From NCBI RefSeq assembly GCF_019469185.1, contig NZ_CP048264.1:372001-436000 (forward strand): a stretch of 64,000 bases of DNA. The letters run 5' to 3'. Numbering within the stretch: the stretch's first letter is position 1; each line of letters starts with the position of its first letter. The stretch comes from Gilliamella sp. ESL0441. Lineage in GTDB: Bacteria > Pseudomonadota > Gammaproteobacteria > Enterobacterales > Orbaceae. The translations under genes were made by a program, and so were the position numbers. Positions 10,600 to 19,733 of the stretch are shown piece after piece. The notes below the pieces were generated by a model. The model ran no database searches. It worked only from the letters and a program-made list of their open reading frames with translations, and had not been told where the DNA came from.

Positions 10600-11037
10600 T
10601 CATCTTAATATCAATTTAATTAATAACACTGATACGGCAATTGTGATTATCCATAAACAGGCGATGAGTAACCAAGCTTTAATTTGCTTATTATCAGTTG
10701 TTAATAATAATGCTTTAGGGGCTTTTATAAACCATATTATGCTATGTAATAGAGCCGACAAGAGTGCTACACAATTAAGTATGACCACAACAGGTTTTTG
10801 TAAAAAGAAAATAAAGCGGTAAAACTCATCTTGCCCAACCGCATTCGTGTACATACAAACTACCCCATAAGTTAAAACAAAACTGATCCACAACATTGAA
10901 AACGGCGTTATTATGCTAATGATCGAAAAAATCAAGGATACCTTGGTTTTTATCTGCCCTTTATTAGGTTGATGAGGATTGTCTAGGAGATTTTGATGAT
11001 TATTTAGTGGAAATTTAGTGTTATTTTTAGGATTCAT
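10600..11037 (-). CDS. frdC: Fumarate reductase membrane anchor subunit C, divergent
   Basis: This is the partner anchor of FrdD (145 aa). It aligns with E. coli FrdC from the first helix onward. FLQKPVVVILNCVALLSALLH matches [21 protein letters not shown] and keeps the conserved His (His82 in E. coli as recalled), and APKA follows in both. The E. coli stretch containing Arg28-Glu29, where Glu29 acts in quinol proton transfer, falls on IFSIISIITPF here, so both charged residues are missing. The N terminus is polar and unrelated. Upstream on this strand, where frdA and frdB would lie, there is only about 450 bases of noncoding DNA and then cas8e pointing the other way. Confidence 0.8.
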   Translation of the reverse strand: MNPKNNTKFPLNNHQNLLDNPHQPNKGQIKTKVSLIFSIISIITPFSMLWISFVLTYGVVCMYTNAVGQDEFYRFIFFLQKPVVVILNCVALLSALLHSIIWFIKAPKALLLTTDNKQIKAWLLIACLWIITIAVSVLLIKLILR

Positions 11038-11491
11038 AACTCTCTCAGCATTAGGTTTATCTACCCGCTTTTACATTTTATATCAGTTTCATAATAGCTT
11101 TAAACTAGCAATTATAGTGGCAAACCGACGTGATGTCGCTAGTTTAATGTAAGTAATGTTAAAGGTTTTGCCGTTATAAGGTTGCACATAATGTGCGTGA
11201 TTTTAATTAATTAGAAAGCTATATAAAAAAATTAAAATATCCAATAATACAAGCTGTTATATGTAAATTTTTAAAAAATTTGTGCTAGATCACATTTTTA
11301 TCATTAATTTATCGTAAAAAATGTAATTTTTGGTTAAATAAAATTTAATACTGTTAAATAAATTGATAGCAAAGATACATAATCAATTTATATTAATAAA
11401 TCAAATTTGTGATGAATTAATGGTTTATTAATAAATAGATAATCGGTGTCGGATCATAACATCGATTTTATATGAAATTAAGGAGTAAAAT
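11038..11491. other. Divergent regulatory region between frdC and cas8e
   Basis: About 450 bases of AT-rich DNA separate frdC (minus) from the Cascade operon (+). It contains a CRP-like site at 11276-11297. I found no intact reading frame, and nothing I would accept as a remnant of frdB. A possible -35 TTGATA at 11363-11368 has no well-spaced -10. The cas promoter must lie here, because there is no gene upstream on that strand. Confidence 0.4.
11276..11297. promoter_or_regulatory. CRP-like binding site upstream of cas8e
   Basis: The 22 bases match the symmetrical E. coli CRP consensus at 19 positions. The right half, CTAGATCACATTT, is perfect. The left half keeps AAAT, the inner TG and the central C, but not the full TGTGA core. 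The Crp encoded at 37981-38613 has the same recognition helix (RETVGRI) as E. coli. The site is about 195 bases before the cas8e start and 240 before frdC, so it could act on either. CRP is known to repress the cas operon in E. coli. Confidence 0.5.
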
Positions 11492-13687
11492 TTGTCTACT
11501 TTATCTTTATTAGACGAAAACTGGATACCAGTTGTTCATTTCGATGGTCATCTTAGTAAAATTCAACCTAGCCAATTGGTTGATGAAACCATTTCAGATT
11601 TAGCTTATTTAAGACCCGATTTTCAAGGTGCGGCTTACCAGTTTCTTATTGGTTTATTGCAAACCACACTATCGCCCGAAGATAATTCAGAGTGGCGAAA
11701 ATATTGGAATAATGGTTTTTCATCACAGCAACTAACCGAAGCGTTTAAACAAGTCAGAACCGCCATGCAATTTGGCGCAACAAAACCTTCTTTTATGCAA
11801 GATTTTGCACTGTTAGATGGAAGAAATAAAGTACCTATATCGGGTTTATTAATTGAAGCCCCGGGCGAGAATGCATTAAAACGAAATACCGATCACTTTA
11901 TTAAAAGAGATTTCGTCAAGGCAATGTGCCCACACTGTGCTGCTATGGCGCTATTCACTTTGCAAACTAATGCTCCGTCGGGTGGTCAAGGACATCGAGT
12001 GAGTTTGCGTGGTGGGGGGCCTATCACAACCTTAATCATGCCAGAACTGAATAAACCGACACCATTATGGAAAAAGTTGTGGTTAAATGTGATCCCTTTA
12101 GACGATGAAGAAAGACCACAGCAGTTTGATGCATCAGTCTTTCCTTGGTTAGCCCCGACAAAGACCAGTGAACCACCAAAAAATTTAAGTCTATTTCCTG
12201 ATCAAGCTAATTACTGCCAATCTTTTTGGGGAATGCCTCGGCGAATTGAGTTAGATTTTCATCAAACTGAGCAAGGGCAATGTGATATTTGTGGTGAAAC
12301 CTCAACACAACTAATTACCCAATATCAAACCAAAAATTATGGCATTCAATATCAACATTGGCTACATCCACTAACACCCTATCGAACAGATAAAAAGACA
12401 GGTGAGCAACTTGCCATTAAAGGGCAACCGGGCGGCTTAATATATCGAGATTGGTTAGGTATGGTGAGTGCCAATGATGATACGCATTCGGCTAGAGTGG
12501 TTACCACTCATCTTGATCAGAACTTTAAAGATAAACAACACTATCATTTATGGTGTTTTGGTTACGATTTCGAAAATATGAAAGTACGTTGTTGGTATGA
12601 ACACACTTTTCCTGTCTACCCAGATTTTGCGGATCCTAACAGTGATTTAAAAGAGATAATCGCTCAAGTTTTAGCACTCAGTAAAGATACATTCCCGATT
12701 TTGAGTAAAGCGATGACGACAATCAATAAGCAGTCAGATATCCTTGAAATTGCCTTTTGGAAGGAGACTGAATTGCCATTTTATCAGTTTGTAAAACAAT
12801 TGATTGAACAAAAAGATAATTCCAGTGGTCGGCAACTATTGTTAGTTGATTGGGCTAAGACATTATTAGATTATATTATCCAAGTTTATGATAAAGCTGC
12901 TTTTGGCGATCCCAATCAACCTTTTAAATACCTTAAGAATAATAAAACGAATCAAGAAGTTTGTATTCAATTCAGTGCCAGAGAAGAGTTGTTTTCTAAT
13001 TTTTATAAACTTACCTATTTTAAGAAAATAAAAATAGCAAATAACCTTGCTTGTAAAATGGAGAACAAGATGTCTAACAGTTTTATGAAAAAGTCGATTA
13101 TACTCAAAGAAAACCACAAAATAATTATTGATGATTGGTTTTCGATGTTACAACAACGGCAATATGGATTTAATGGGGGTACCTACAATGGAAGACACTT
13201 ACGTGCAAATCTACGTCATGTAACGGACTTTTATGAAATATTCTCTCAAGAAGGCTATCGTATTTTAAATCAAGCTTTGGTTGATCAAGATAATGCATTC
13301 AATGATGACCAGATTCATCAACAAGCATTAGTTTATTTTTCCTGGGTTGCATCATTTGCCGATTCCAACAATGCTAATGCTCCTTTTGCATCACAATTAA
13401 GTGAAAAAGTTCGAGGTGGTGAACGTAACTTTTTATCTCGTTTATGCTTCGAACAACTTTTAGCCAGCCAAACGCCCGAAGAGTTTTGTTATCTCTTAAT
13501 TCAAGCGATAAAAACACGGGGTAAAAATGGTGTCAATCTCTTTTCATTGGCTGATGGCATCTTTTTATGGGTACAAGAATGGCATGAACGTCAACAAAAT
13601 TTACCTTCCAATTCTGATCCATTTAAACGTCTTTCTGTTCGTTGGGCAATGGATTATAACTCAACTAAAAAAACATCAAAGGAATAA
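11492..13687 (+). CDS. cas8e: Cascade large and small subunits fused: Cas8e-Cas11 (Cse1-Cse2)
   Basis: One 731 aa frame carries two Cascade subunits that are separate genes in E. coli (CasA about 502 aa, CasB 160 aa). Residues 1 to about 520 are Cas8e, which recognises the PAM and recruits Cas3. They include the opening LLDENWIPVV, a four-Cys metal site (Cys146, Cys149, Cys264, Cys267), the RGGGPITTL segment and the C-terminal helical bundle. From about residue 545 (DWFSMLQQRQYGFNGG) the protein is Cas11-like, with family-like features in ASQLSEKVRGGERNFLSRL and GVNLFSLADGIFLWVQEW. No separate cas11 lies between this gene and cas7. The start is TTG at 11492, with AAGGAG (11480-11485) six bases upstream. 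The gene opens the cas operon. Confidence 0.9.
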   Translation: MSTLSLLDENWIPVVHFDGHLSKIQPSQLVDETISDLAYLRPDFQGAAYQFLIGLLQTTLSPEDNSEWRKYWNNGFSSQQLTEAFKQVRTAMQFGATKPSFMQDFALLDGRNKVPISGLLIEAPGENALKRNTDHFIKRDFVKAMCPHCAAMALFTLQTNAPSGGQGHRVSLRGGGPITTLIMPELNKPTPLWKKLWLNVIPLDDEERPQQFDASVFPWLAPTKTSEPPKNLSLFPDQANYCQSFWGMPRRIELDFHQTEQGQCDICGETSTQLITQYQTKNYGIQYQHWLHPLTPYRTDKKTGEQLAIKGQPGGLIYRDWLGMVSANDDTHSARVVTTHLDQNFKDKQHYHLWCFGYDFENMKVRCWYEHTFPVYPDFADPNSDLKEIIAQVLALSKDTFPILSKAMTTINKQSDILEIAFWKETELPFYQFVKQLIEQKDNSSGRQLLLVDWAKTLLDYIIQVYDKAAFGDPNQPFKYLKNNKTNQEVCIQFSAREELFSNFYKLTYFKKIKIANNLACKMENKMSNSFMKKSIILKENHKIIIDDWFSMLQQRQYGFNGGTYNGRHLRANLRHVTDFYEIFSQEGYRILNQALVDQDNAFNDDQIHQQALVYFSWVASFADSNNANAPFASQLSEKVRGGERNFLSRLCFEQLLASQTPEEFCYLLIQAIKTRGKNGVNLFSLADGIFLWVQEWHERQQNLPSNSDPFKRLSVRWAMDYNSTKKTSKE
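13060..13072 (+). promoter_or_regulatory. Possible internal ribosome binding site and ATG for a free Cas11
   Basis: Inside the fused gene, GGAG (13060-13063) stands six bases before an in-frame ATG (13070-13072, codon 527). Initiation here would give a 205 aa protein, MSNSFMKK..., covering the whole Cas11 part. This is right at the domain boundary. Internal translation of the small subunit from a large-subunit gene is established for several type I subtypes (I-B, I-C, I-D). Its use here is inference. Confidence 0.5.
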
Positions 13688-13692
13688 TTAAT

Positions 13693-14757
13693 ATGAGTAC
13701 ATTTATTCAATTACATTTACTAACGGCTTATGCCCCTTCTAATTTAAATCGTGATAGCTTTGGACGACCTAAAACCGCTGTAATGGGTAATAGTAATCGT
13801 CTACGGATTTCTTCTCAAAGTTTAAAAAGAGCATGGCGTACCTCAGATTGTTTTTATCAATCTTTAAGTGATCATATTGGTGTGCGTTCGCGTCAGTTTG
13901 CAAAAGATTGGGTATATGATCCGATGGATAAACACGGAATTTCTGAAAAAATAGCCAAAGAAAGTGCCATTAAAATTGCAGGACAATTTGGTAAACTTAA
14001 AAATGAAAAAAAACCAAAAGATCCATTGACTAATATCGAAATTGAACAGTTAGTCCATATCAGTAACGATGAACAACAAGCAATTGCCTCGTTAGTTAAA
14101 CAATTGATTAGCGAAAAAAGGGTTCCAACAGATGACGAAGTTAAACTTTTACGCAAACAAAATAGCAGTGTTGACATAGCCCTGTTTGGTCGAATGTTAG
14201 CGGATAGTCCTGCATTTAATGTTGAAGCTGCATGTCAAGTTTCCCATGCTTTGAGTGTTAGTGCTGTTGCGGTCGAAAGTGATTTTTTTACTGCTGTTGA
14301 TGATTTAAACAATAAACAACAAGATGCTGGCTCTGCCCACCTAGGTGATCGTGGATTTGCCTCGGCGCTGTTTTATACTTATATCTGTATTAGTCGTGAT
14401 TTACTTCTTGATAACTTAAATGGTGATGAAGCATTGGTTGAAAAAACACTAAAAGCATTAACCGAATCTGCTGCCAAAGTGGCGCCAACTGGTATGCAAA
14501 ATAGCTTTGCATCACGTGCTTATACCTCTTATTTATTGATTGAAAAAGGTACTCAGCAACCACGTTCACTTGCTGTTGCTTATTTCAATCCCATCCACAG
14601 CCAAGATATGGTGAATGATGCTATTACAAGATTAGAGCAACAGTTAGATAAGTTTGATCAAGTTTATGGTCAATGTGCGGATGATCGCTACAAACTCAAT
14701 ATTGAAAGTGGAGAAGGGACACTTGCAGCTGCATTAACGTTTGTTGCGCAAAAATAA
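13693..14757 (+). CDS. cas7: Cascade backbone subunit Cas7e (CasC/Cse4)
   Basis: Cas7e polymerises along the crRNA spacer to form the Cascade backbone and cuts nothing itself. Family landmarks are the opening FIQLHLLTAYAPSNLNRDSFGRPKTA, RLRISSQSLKRAWR, SVDIALFGRMLADS, DFFTAVDDLN and SAHLGDRGFASALFY. At 354 aa it is close to E. coli CasC (363 aa). It starts five bases after the cas8e-cas11 stop and 12 bases before cas5, so the genes form one operon. The Cas7 C-terminal part (ARAYTSYLLIEKG) is more diverged from E. coli. Confidence 0.95.
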   Translation: MSTFIQLHLLTAYAPSNLNRDSFGRPKTAVMGNSNRLRISSQSLKRAWRTSDCFYQSLSDHIGVRSRQFAKDWVYDPMDKHGISEKIAKESAIKIAGQFGKLKNEKKPKDPLTNIEIEQLVHISNDEQQAIASLVKQLISEKRVPTDDEVKLLRKQNSSVDIALFGRMLADSPAFNVEAACQVSHALSVSAVAVESDFFTAVDDLNNKQQDAGSAHLGDRGFASALFYTYICISRDLLLDNLNGDEALVEKTLKALTESAAKVAPTGMQNSFASRAYTSYLLIEKGTQQPRSLAVAYFNPIHSQDMVNDAITRLEQQLDKFDQVYGQCADDRYKLNIESGEGTLAAALTFVAQK

Positions 14758-14769
14758 GGAGCGGTCAAG

Positions 14770-15513
14770 ATGATAAAACATCTTATTTTTCAGATTTATG
14801 CACCGCTCACATCGTGGGGAGAACCGGCTGTTGGCGAAGTTCGTCACAGCAATATTATTCCTTCCCGCTCGGCTGTATTAGGTTTTTTGGCGGCAGCATT
14901 AGGTATTCGGCGTGATGATGAGTGTATTGATGCTTTCAATCAGCATTATCATGTTGCAGTTCGCCCTTTTGTTGATAAGAGTCGTTGGTTTAGTGATTTT
15001 CATACTGTCCAGATGCCAAAAGCGAATAAAAAAGAGGTATTTTATACGCGTTTTGATGAAATACGTCGTAACCCCCAAGATCTTGAAACTTTACTTACCA
15101 AGCGTGAATATTACAACGATGTCTATTATCAAATTGTTATTACCGAAACAAAAGGTGCCCCTTATTCTGTAGAACAGATAAAGCAGGCATTATTAACCCC
15201 TGTATTTCACCTTTATGTAGGTAGAAAGAATTCCCCATTGTCATTGCCGTTAGCCCCCGTAATTTATGAAGGGCTGCTTAGTGATGCTTTTGTCTTCGCT
15301 AATGAACATTATCATCAATACCACCAATTAGATCCTGTCCTAAAGTATTTAGTTGATAGTGATGCTAACGAATATTATTGGGATCATCCTGATCAAGAAG
15401 CGCATTTTGACGTAATGAAAATACAACTTCGACAAGATCAGCCCATTAATCGGAAGCGTTGGCAATTTATCAATCGTCAGCAATATTCAGGACACTTAAA
15501 AAGGAGCGAATAG
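14770..15513 (+). CDS. cas5: Cascade subunit Cas5e (CasD)
   Basis: Cas5e caps the 5' handle of the crRNA and contacts Cas8e and the last Cas7. The RAMP-type start (HLIFQIYAPLTSWGEPAVGE) and RHSNIIPSRSAVLGFLAAALGI are the family signature. LYVGRKNSPLSLPLAP is also typical. The length of 247 aa is only slightly longer than E. coli CasD. It follows cas7 with a good GGAG, and cas6e begins right after its stop. Confidence 0.94.
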   Translation: MIKHLIFQIYAPLTSWGEPAVGEVRHSNIIPSRSAVLGFLAAALGIRRDDECIDAFNQHYHVAVRPFVDKSRWFSDFHTVQMPKANKKEVFYTRFDEIRRNPQDLETLLTKREYYNDVYYQIVITETKGAPYSVEQIKQALLTPVFHLYVGRKNSPLSLPLAPVIYEGLLSDAFVFANEHYHQYHQLDPVLKYLVDSDANEYYWDHPDQEAHFDVMKIQLRQDQPINRKRWQFINRQQYSGHLKRSE

Positions 15514-16185
15514 ATGTATTTTTCGAAAGTCGAGCTAAAACTTGAGCGGCTTCCTTATGTGATGCAACAAAAAAGGTTATCTGCTGGTGAATATGCTATG
15601 CATCAATGGTTATGGCAACTGTTTCCTGATGAAAATAAACGTTCTTTTTTATTTCATGAAGATCTTAAGGCTAAAAAACCTCAGTTTTATCTCTTATCTG
15701 AAGTTGCACCGCTTGCCAATCATGAATTATTTAAAGTCGATACAAAACCTTATGCCCCACAATTGACAACAGGGATGAAGTTAAGTTTTTTATTACGTGC
15801 CAATCCTGTTGTTATGAAACAAGGAAAACGTTGTGATGTGATGATGAACGCTAAGTATCAGGCTAAACAACAGGGATTATCATCTAATGAGATAAAATCT
15901 CAGCAATATCAAGCGGCCATAGATTGGTTGATTAAGCAAAGTGAAAAACGTGGATTTTCATTACAACAAAATGATCATTCAGCAGTCTGCTGTAATGTTA
16001 TCAGTTACAATCAACATCTGCTTAATAAAAAGTCAGAACTTAAACCAATTCGTTATAGTAGTGTTGATTTTGAGGGGGTGTTGACTGTTACTGATCCTAA
16101 TCTATTTTTAGCTACACTTTATCAAGGTATTGGTAAAAGCAAAGGATTTGGCTGTGGACTATTTTTAATCAAACACTGTCAATAG
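15514..16185 (+). CDS. cas6e: crRNA-processing endoribonuclease Cas6e (CasE)
   Basis: Cas6e cuts the pre-crRNA at the base of each repeat hairpin and stays bound to the 3' hairpin. Family features: Tyr27 and His30 in GEYAMHQWLWQLFPDE correspond to the E. coli catalytic pair Tyr23 and His26. LLRANPVV is conserved, as is the glycine-rich C-terminal loop GIGKSKGFGCGLF. It is 223 aa against about 199 in E. coli, the difference lying mainly in loops. It starts immediately after the cas5 stop. Its substrate is the 6-bp stem in the array repeats. Confidence 0.95.
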   Translation: MYFSKVELKLERLPYVMQQKRLSAGEYAMHQWLWQLFPDENKRSFLFHEDLKAKKPQFYLLSEVAPLANHELFKVDTKPYAPQLTTGMKLSFLLRANPVVMKQGKRCDVMMNAKYQAKQQGLSSNEIKSQQYQAAIDWLIKQSEKRGFSLQQNDHSAVCCNVISYNQHLLNKKSELKPIRYSSVDFEGVLTVTDPNLFLATLYQGIGKSKGFGCGLFLIKHCQ

Positions 16186-16195
16186 GATATTTGAT

Positions 16196-17409
<1,214 letters not shown>

Positions 17410-17493
17410 GTTAACGTTCTTTAAAAATTTAAAAAATCTGGTAGAATTTTATGGTCGCTATAAGTTTAAATAAAACAAATAGCTACGTTTAGA
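17410..17493 (+). promoter_or_regulatory. CRISPR leader
   Basis: This 84-base AT-rich stretch between cas2 and the first repeat is the integration-proximal leader. It shares short blocks with the E. coli leader as I remember it: GTTCTTTAAAAATT, TGGTAGA at 55 to 49 bases before the first repeat, and TTTAGA directly before it. TGGTAGA falls near the position of the Cas1-2 anchoring motif of E. coli. I do not see a clean IHF consensus. Confidence 0.7.
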
Positions 17494-18254
17494 GAGTTCC
17501 CTGTATACACAGGGATAAACCGTTGTAGTATTCACAACTATACAACCCGATAAAGAGTTCCCTGTATACACAGGGATAAACCGCCTGAAAAATTACCCCT
17601 CATCATTTGTGTCATGAGTTCCCTGTATACACAGGGATAAACCGCAACATTAAATCAATTTTTAGCACTCTAATTGGAGTTCCCTGTATACACAGGGATA
17701 AACCGGAGGCGATTAATGAAATTAACTAAAAATTTCAGAGTTCCCTGTATACACAGGGATAAACCGGGACGAAGACCGTTGCGGGTAATCGTATTATAGA
17801 GTTCCCTGTATACACAGGGATAAACCGTCAAAAATTCTGAAGACAGCCCCCTCGGGAATGAGTTCCCTGTATACACAGGGATAAACCGCATCCGCAACAG
17901 CTTGCCCTTCGCCCTTTTTAGAGTTCCCTGTATACACAGGGATAAACCGAAAACTACAAATTTATTTTCATGGACACAGGGGAGTTCCCTGTATACACAG
18001 GGATAAACCGCTCTCGAATTCGACTCTACGGGGACGATGGCAGAGTTCCCTGTATACACAGGGATAAACCGCACGGCAAGATGCGCTCAGGAGCGATTTA
18101 AAAGAGTTCCCTGTATACACAGGGATAAACCGCCGTCCCTAAATCTTGTCCGCTTTTAGTTAATGAGTTCCCTGTATACACAGGGATAAACCGCCCACGA
18201 ATTCGCTCACTACAAAAATTAAACCGAGTTCCCTGTATACACAGGGATAAACCA
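17494..18254 (+). CRISPR. Type I-E CRISPR array, 13 repeats and 12 spacers
   Basis: Thirteen 29-base repeats start every 61 bases (17494, 17555, 17616 and so on to 18226), with twelve 32-base spacers, all different. The repeat opens with GAGTTCCCTGTATACACAG and ends with GGATAAACCG. CCCTGT (repeat bases 6-11) and ACAGGG (16-21) form a 6-bp stem with loop ATAC. The last eight bases, ATAAACCG, equal the 5' handle of E. coli crRNAs. The last repeat differs only in its final base (A for G), marking the leader-distal end. All other repeats look identical, which suggests an intact array. I found no spacer match within this window by eye. Confidence 0.98.
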
Positions 18255-18338
18255 CTATCTATATCATAAAAACTCAATTTGTAAAATTTATGGAATTTGA
18301 AATTATCAGAATATCTAGAATCGTTAATGCATTAGGGA

Positions 18339-18869
18339 TCATTTCAATTTTTCATCCATCTTTTCATAGATCTTAATTGGCTTAATGGGGAGTAATGTTT
18401 TGCCTTTTACTTCAAACTCAGAATTATTACTGGAGACAACTATTATCTGTCCTCTTTCTAAGTTAAAATCTAAAAGTGCATATGGTTCTACAAAACCTAA
18501 AAGAGAAAACTCCCTATCCCTGTTATCCGGAGGAAATTCGTAATAGACAACTTTTTTATTATATACGTATACAACTGTATTAGAAAGATGTTGAGCTATT
18601 CCAAAGTCAGGATTCTCATCAGAAAATTCTACTTTTTTGACATCAATATTTTGTTCCCGCATTAATGTAATATAAAGTCCACTAATACTGCCACTGATTA
18701 ACCAAACTTCATCCCATTTAAAATTAGTATAATCAGAGAGTGTTATGGTTTGAGGGTGATTTTCTTCTATATCTTTTAATGCTTTTTCTAAAGGTCTTTT
18801 ACTATTGCAACTGGTTAATGTTACTATTGATATGAATGTTATCACTAATAGTATTATTATTTTATTCAT
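18339..18869 (-). CDS. Lipoprotein, paralog 3 of a putative immunity family
   Basis: The 176 aa protein has a lipoprotein signal (IIILLVITFISIVTLTSC, lipobox LTSC). Its core is shared with the two genes upstream: DYTNFKWDEVWLISG, NTVVYVYNKKVVYYEFPPD, LLDFNLERGQIIVVSSNNS and PIKPIKIYEKMDEKLK. I do not recognise a named family. Three tandem copies interleaved with short broken reading frames that resemble one another is the pattern of immunity genes left behind with toxin C-terminal fragments. A lipoprotein immunity factor would point to a toxin acting in the periplasm or envelope. This role is inference. Confidence 0.75.
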   Translation of the reverse strand: MNKIIILLVITFISIVTLTSCNSKRPLEKALKDIEENHPQTITLSDYTNFKWDEVWLISGSISGLYITLMREQNIDVKKVEFSDENPDFGIAQHLSNTVVYVYNKKVVYYEFPPDNRDREFSLLGFVEPYALLDFNLERGQIIVVSSNNSEFEVKGKTLLPIKPIKIYEKMDEKLK

Positions 18870-18879
18870 TTCTAATTTC

Positions 18880-18966
18880 TTAATATTTTTTTGCTTTAGG
18901 TATGGCCATAAACCAGACTATGTCTTCTTGTTTAACCCCTAAATTGTTTAAAACAATTTGTTGGCA
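18880..18966 (-). pseudogene. Toxin-tail-like fragment B (truncated)
   Basis: A 28-codon frame ends LGVKQEDIVWFMAIPKAKKY and stops at 18880. It matches the end of the fragment at 19467-19733 (LGVSEENIAWFKSIPKAKEH). It has no start and no upstream part; the lipoprotein gene at 18969-19463 ends just before it, in a different frame. It is best read as a leftover C terminus from a duplication of a toxin-tail/immunity unit. Confidence 0.55.
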
Positions 18967-18968
18967 GT

Positions 18969-19463
18969 TTATTTCAGTTTTTTATCCATATTTTCATAGA
19001 TCTTAATTGGCTTAATGGGGATTAATGTTTTGCCTTTTACTTCACACTCAGAATTATTACTTGAAAGAACTATAATTTGTCCTCTTTCTAAATTAAAATC
19101 TAAAAGTGAAAATGGCTCGGCAAAACCAAAAATCTCGCCGCTCCTATTATCCGGAGGGAATTCGTAATAAACAACTTTTTTATTATATATGTACACTATA
19201 GTATTTGAAAATTCCTTCCACATTTTGATGGTATCATCTATTCTTTCCACATTAATATTTTGATCTCTCATGAAGTTTAAATAACTTACGCCAACATTTC
19301 CATAGATTAACCATGCTTCATCCCATTTAAAATTAGTATAATCAGATAAGGTTATGGTTTTAGGATGATTGTTTTTTACATCTTTTAAAACCTTTTCTAA
19401 AGGTGTTTTGTTACAATTGGTTAGAAATAAACACACAAGTAACAATAGTATGATTTTTTTCAT
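18969..19463 (-). CDS. Lipoprotein, paralog 2 of a putative immunity family
   Basis: The 164 aa protein has the signal MKKIILLLLVCLFLTNC (lipobox LTNC). It shares DYTNFKWDEAWLIYG, NTIVYIYNKKVVYYEFPPD, LLDFNLERGQIIVLSSNNS and PIKPIKIYENMDKKLK with its neighbours. The middle section (residues about 65-90) is the most different part among the three copies, as expected if it determines binding specificity. The start lies three bases after the end of toxin-tail fragment A. Function not recognised. Confidence 0.75.
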   Translation of the reverse strand: MKKIILLLLVCLFLTNCNKTPLEKVLKDVKNNHPKTITLSDYTNFKWDEAWLIYGNVGVSYLNFMRDQNINVERIDDTIKMWKEFSNTIVYIYNKKVVYYEFPPDNRSGEIFGFAEPFSLLDFNLERGQIIVLSSNNSECEVKGKTLIPIKPIKIYENMDKKLK

Positions 19464-19466
19464 TAT

Positions 19467-19733
19467 TTAATGCTCTTTTGCTTTAGGAATGCTTTTAAAC
19501 CATGCTATATTTTCTTCACTAACACCTAGTTTTTTCAATTTTTCATCCCAAGCATTTTCTAAATAATAGCCATAGCGATTCATTAGGTTGACTGCTTGTT
19601 TGAGTTCATCGTATTGTTTATTAGGCAATTTAGTTTGTACTGCTAGATATTTTCCTTCTTCTGTTTTTCTAGCCTCCCATAAGCCATGTTCATGATAATA
19701 ATCTAACACTTTGTCTGATAATTCATTATCGGT
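19467..19733 (-). pseudogene. Toxin-tail-like fragment A (lacks its N-terminal part)
   Basis: The frame opens directly after the stop of the lipoprotein gene at 19734 and runs 88 codons (TDNELSDKVLDYYHEHG at the start, WFKSIPKAKEH at the end). An ATG occurs at 19709, which would give an 80 aa protein, but the frame continues upstream of it without a start. It looks like the C-terminal end of a longer protein, such as a polymorphic or secreted toxin. The family is not recognised. It could also be a small intact gene started at 19709. Confidence 0.5.

Noticed and set aside
11041..11160. Minus-strand frame ending RFATIIASLKLL before frdC, which might be the end of a lost frdB
   Set aside because: The likeness to the FrdB C terminus is only a few residues, and the rest of the frame shows no iron-sulfur Cys motif.
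17670..18074. 134 aa minus-strand frame across the CRISPR array with a repeating FIPVYTGNS pattern
   Set aside because: It is the translation of the repeats themselves. The 61-base period happens to stay open in some frames; there is no start signal or family.
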